From Patescibacteria group bacterium (GTDB lineage Bacteria; Patescibacteriota; Minisyncoccia; Moranbacterales; UBA1568), in assembly GCA_030916545.1 (NCBI GenBank), contig JAUPWI010000004.1:1-6966 (forward strand): 6,966 nt of DNA, given 5' to 3'. Position numbers and translations under genes: made by a program. Positions within the stretch are counted from its first letter, which is position 1. The number at the start of each line of letters is the position of its first letter. The notes beneath the pieces were generated by a model. It made no database searches. It had not been told where the DNA came from and was given only the letters and a program-made list of their open reading frames with translations. Shown one piece after another: positions 5,257 through 6,966 of this stretch.

Positions 5257-6534
5257 ATGTCTGCACAAGCCAAAAGATTCGACCTTCGTCCGATCGCTGC
5301 CATCGTAGCGGCGGAAGATGGGTACGACTTCGTTTCTTCATCTGGCCGAAACGGGCTCATCGCCCGTGCGGTTTCCGAAGCGAAACAAGTGGGGCGGAAG
5401 TGGTCACCGATTACGGGCTTCAAGCCCGTAATCAGTTACTGCCCGAATGGGCTCATGGCCCTCTCGGACAAAGGGATCGCCGTTTTTGAGGCTATTCATC
5501 CCAATACCCTCCCATGGAACCTGTTTAAGGCAGGCCCCGCAGGTCAGCAGCACTACGCCAAGAACATCGAGTGCTCGCGCGAAGAGCGCGACGCTCTTGT
5601 TGCGGCTCACGCCCGCTTCGGTGGGTGGATTGCCAAAGCTTCGGAGCTTCCGCTCCTCGCCAAGGCGATTAAGCAGGCGGTGTCGCCACGCGGAACTGGT
5701 TCACGCCGGACGTACGTGAACCTGTGGGTGCTAGCGGGGAAATTCAATTCCCCGCATGCGCTCCAACGCCGGATTGGCGCGGTGCAAGACCGTGCTATCG
5801 AAATCCTTCGGGCTTATGATGGACGGGGTTGCTCGCTCCGGTCGACGTTGATGGCACTCGCCGTCAACGGCAGCATTGGGAAAGCGGCTGCCATCGCCGC
5901 CTACCGATCGCTGACCGGCGAACAGGCGACGTCCTACCCAGCCGCGCGCAATGCGCTCGTAGAGCTCAAGGCCTGCTCGGTGCCTGACAGCACCGACGGC
6001 GTTGCGATCCTTCGTACCGCCGAACCAACGGTTAGCGAAGGCGGCGTTCGGGTTTACCCGTATGCTGTCAAGAATCACCAGAAGGGCTGGCCCCGCGGGT
6101 TTCTCGTCCTTCGAGACGATGGCCGTTCGTTCCACTACGGGCCGAACGCCCGTGGCGACTGGACCGGGGGTGGGGTGATATACTCCGAAGAACCCTCGTG
6201 GAGGGTGATCGGTTACGTCGAGCCGCAATCGGCTCAAGCGGCCATCGGCGCAGCAAAGGTTGCATGGGCCAAGCAAGAAGAGCTGGAGATGTCGCAGGGA
6301 GATTTTCTCCGGCTTCTCCAGCCAGAGGGCTTCAGTCCTCTGGTGTACTTCCAGGATTCCCGCAACGCAGGTAACTGCGCCGAGGGAACCCGCGCTTTCA
6401 TGGATCGGATCGGGATCAAAGCTGGAACGGAATTTGTCTCAGCAAAACGACTGATACCCTTCATAGAAGAGAAGCGGGTGGCGAACACACTCAGATTGGT
6501 GGCCCGCAAGGTTACCACACTTCTGGCAGCGTAA
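5257..6534 (+). CDS. Unknown 425-aa protein, GC-rich orphan gene
   Basis: The ATG at 5257 is chosen because AAGGAG (5245-5250) lies 6 nt before it; an in-frame ATG at 5221 lacks a ribosome site. I do not recognise the family. The protein appears soluble, with no signal peptide or membrane segment. Visible parts: an N-terminal region with a repeated NGL[IM]A (32-36, 64-68); a helical, Arg/Lys-rich middle (about 105-240, with GTGSRRTYVNLWVL at 146-159); a Gly/Tyr/Trp-rich, probably beta segment (262-320); and a C-terminal part with DSRNAGNCAEGTRAF (367-381), whose NAGNC..GT..F core I have a faint memory of in other uncharacterised bacterial proteins. Trp and Cys are not concentrated in any zinc-finger pattern. 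It is much more GC-rich than the DNA upstream, stands alone behind a consensus promoter and long leader, and may be accessory cargo. It ends TAA with no clear terminator. Confidence 0.75.
   Translation: MSAQAKRFDLRPIAAIVAAEDGYDFVSSSGRNGLIARAVSEAKQVGRKWSPITGFKPVISYCPNGLMALSDKGIAVFEAIHPNTLPWNLFKAGPAGQQHYAKNIECSREERDALVAAHARFGGWIAKASELPLLAKAIKQAVSPRGTGSRRTYVNLWVLAGKFNSPHALQRRIGAVQDRAIEILRAYDGRGCSLRSTLMALAVNGSIGKAAAIAAYRSLTGEQATSYPAARNALVELKACSVPDSTDGVAILRTAEPTVSEGGVRVYPYAVKNHQKGWPRGFLVLRDDGRSFHYGPNARGDWTGGGVIYSEEPSWRVIGYVEPQSAQAAIGAAKVAWAKQEELEMSQGDFLRLLQPEGFSPLVYFQDSRNAGNCAEGTRAFMDRIGIKAGTEFVSAKRLIPFIEEKRVANTLRLVARKVTTLLAA
5409..5433. repeat. Near-perfect palindrome inside the 425-aa gene
   Basis: GATTACGGGCTT (5409-5420) and AAGCCCGTAATC (5422-5433) are perfect 12-base inverted copies around a single C. 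With mismatches the pairing extends outward to about 5402-5440. It encodes residues 51-59. The core ACGGGC/GCCCGT recurs in a second hairpin at 5351-5367 (loop TCATC), and GCCC/GGGC pairs again at 5441-5452. Confidence 0.8.
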
Positions 6535-6713
6535 TGCCAGCGGAGATATCGTGACTCTGTAATAATTCACGAAAGGTCACATCGGAGAAGTTCGGCAACA
6601 CCGCGCTTCTCCACTCTATTAAGCCTGCAAAATACTTCGTGTATTGTTGGTTCATCGAGTTTAGACCTTTTCGGTAATGCCTGTTCCAATCTTCATTTAC
6701 AGAGGAGTAATAA
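6535..6713. other. Structured gap between the 425-aa gene and tsaE
   Basis: It holds a 10-bp hairpin with an internal loop: GGAGAAG (6584-6590) with CTTCTCC (6606-6612), and CGG/CCG (6593-6603) inside. It also has TCGTGA/TCACGA (6549-6572) competing with GTGAC/GTCAC (6551-6580), and AATAC/GTATT (6631-6645). No T-run follows any of them. It ends with the Shine-Dalgarno AGAGGAG at 6701-6707. Confidence 0.5.
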
Positions 6714-6737
6714 ATGTCTGATTCAACCTCTGTTTGA
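6714..6737 (+). pseudogene. Orphan gene start: strong Shine-Dalgarno and ATG, seven codons
   Basis: AGAGGAG (6701-6707) stands 6 nt before an ATG at 6714, which opens MSDSTSV and stops at TGA (6735-6737). The ribosome site is as good as any in the window. The last 15 nt overlap the 3' end of tsaE on the other strand. I read this as the front of a gene lost when the DNA was joined to tsaE. It could also be a true micro-ORF or chance. Confidence 0.25.
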
Positions 6738-6966
6738 TACGATATGAATCTCCCGAGCGGAGTCTTTACTGTCGATGAGTCTAAGAGAGATTTCTATACG
6801 CTGCTCCGGGAGAAGCGACTCAATCCGCTCCGGCCATTCGAGAAGGACGATGCCCTCAGGATCGGCGCACCATTCGGTGAAGCCGATTTTTTCAAAATCT
6901 TCGGCCCGTTCCATCCGATACGCATCTGCATGATACACACGCCGGATGCCATTCGCAGTCGGCGTA
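6723..6966 (-). CDS. tsaE: tRNA threonylcarbamoyladenosine biosynthesis ATPase TsaE, C-terminal 80 residues (cut by window edge)
   Basis: TsaE is the small ATPase that, with TsaB and TsaD, completes t6A at position 37 of ANN-decoding tRNAs in the cytoplasm. The minus-strand frame is open to the right edge, so the N-terminus, including the Walker A loop, lies outside the window. The visible part fits the family's C-terminal half: TPT near the edge, VYHADAYRM (family pattern HxDxYR), a variable helix ending GFTEW, then IVLLEWPERIESLLP, the family's conserved EWPER element, and beta strands IEISLRLID and REIHIVS. It ends with TGA at 6723-6725. The GTG at 6938 is an internal codon, not the start. 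No terminator follows. The 3' end overlaps the orphan gene start on the plus strand. Confidence 0.9.
   Translation of the reverse strand, partial: TPTANGIRRVYHADAYRMERAEDFEKIGFTEWCADPEGIVLLEWPERIESLLPEQRIEISLRLIDSKDSAREIHIVSNRG

Noticed and set aside
4917..5423. 168-aa open frame on the minus strand across the leader and the start of the 425-aa gene
   Set aside because: It has no ribosome site or promoter, and lies antisense to a consensus promoter, a Shine-Dalgarno and a better gene; its composition is poor for a protein.
5731..6276. 181-aa open frame on the minus strand
   Set aside because: Shadow of the GC-rich 425-aa gene; no start signal of its own.
1..6966. CRISPR array, insertion sequence or integrase
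   Set aside because: No regularly spaced direct repeats, no transposase or recombinase motif, and no matching terminal inverted repeats were seen.

Overview
The window looks like a bacterial chromosome with short genes in mixed orientation and short gaps. It carries a proofreading-dead DNA polymerase I (polA) and the C-terminal end of tsaE. UGA ends at least two genes (the HAMP protein and tsaE), so a code that reassigns UGA to glycine is unlikely. Two genes have a -10 box so close to the ATG that their mRNAs would be leaderless. Small proteins of unknown function and a polA with a decayed exonuclease domain would fit a reduced genome such as Patescibacteria/CPR, but that placement is an inference. 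No rRNA, tRNA, transposase, integrase or CRISPR array was seen.

Layout, left to right. Positions 1-163 (-) hold the N-terminus of an unknown gene that runs off the left edge, starting from a leaderless-type promoter. A divergent, overlapping promoter drives an 84-aa unknown protein (222-476, +), whose stop codon lies inside its own Rho-independent terminator. polA follows (503-3127, -), converging on that terminator. A four-helix small membrane protein (3262-3690, +) and a two-TM HAMP-coiled-coil protein (3836-4372, -) converge on back-to-back terminators, one facing each way.

Positions 4373-5256 (884 nt) have no protein gene that I believe, but are not empty. They hold several stem-loops, a possible pseudoknotted RNA carrying an anti-Shine-Dalgarno sequence, and an essentially perfect sigma70 promoter (4863-4891). 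That promoter starts a leader of about 360 nt with a 14-bp hairpin. The leader belongs to a GC-rich gene for a 425-aa protein I do not recognise (5257-6534, +). A structured intergenic stretch follows, ending in a strong Shine-Dalgarno and ATG that open only seven codons before stopping, exactly where tsaE (6723-6966, -, partial) ends.

The interval from about 4440 to 6720 differs from its surroundings: an AT-rich flank, a long leader, a GC-rich orphan gene and a gene start cut short at the right boundary. It reads like an accessory cassette set between the HAMP gene and tsaE. This is the most interesting part of the window. The remaining genes do not form an operon: nearly every gene has its own promoter, and the larger neighbours alternate in direction.
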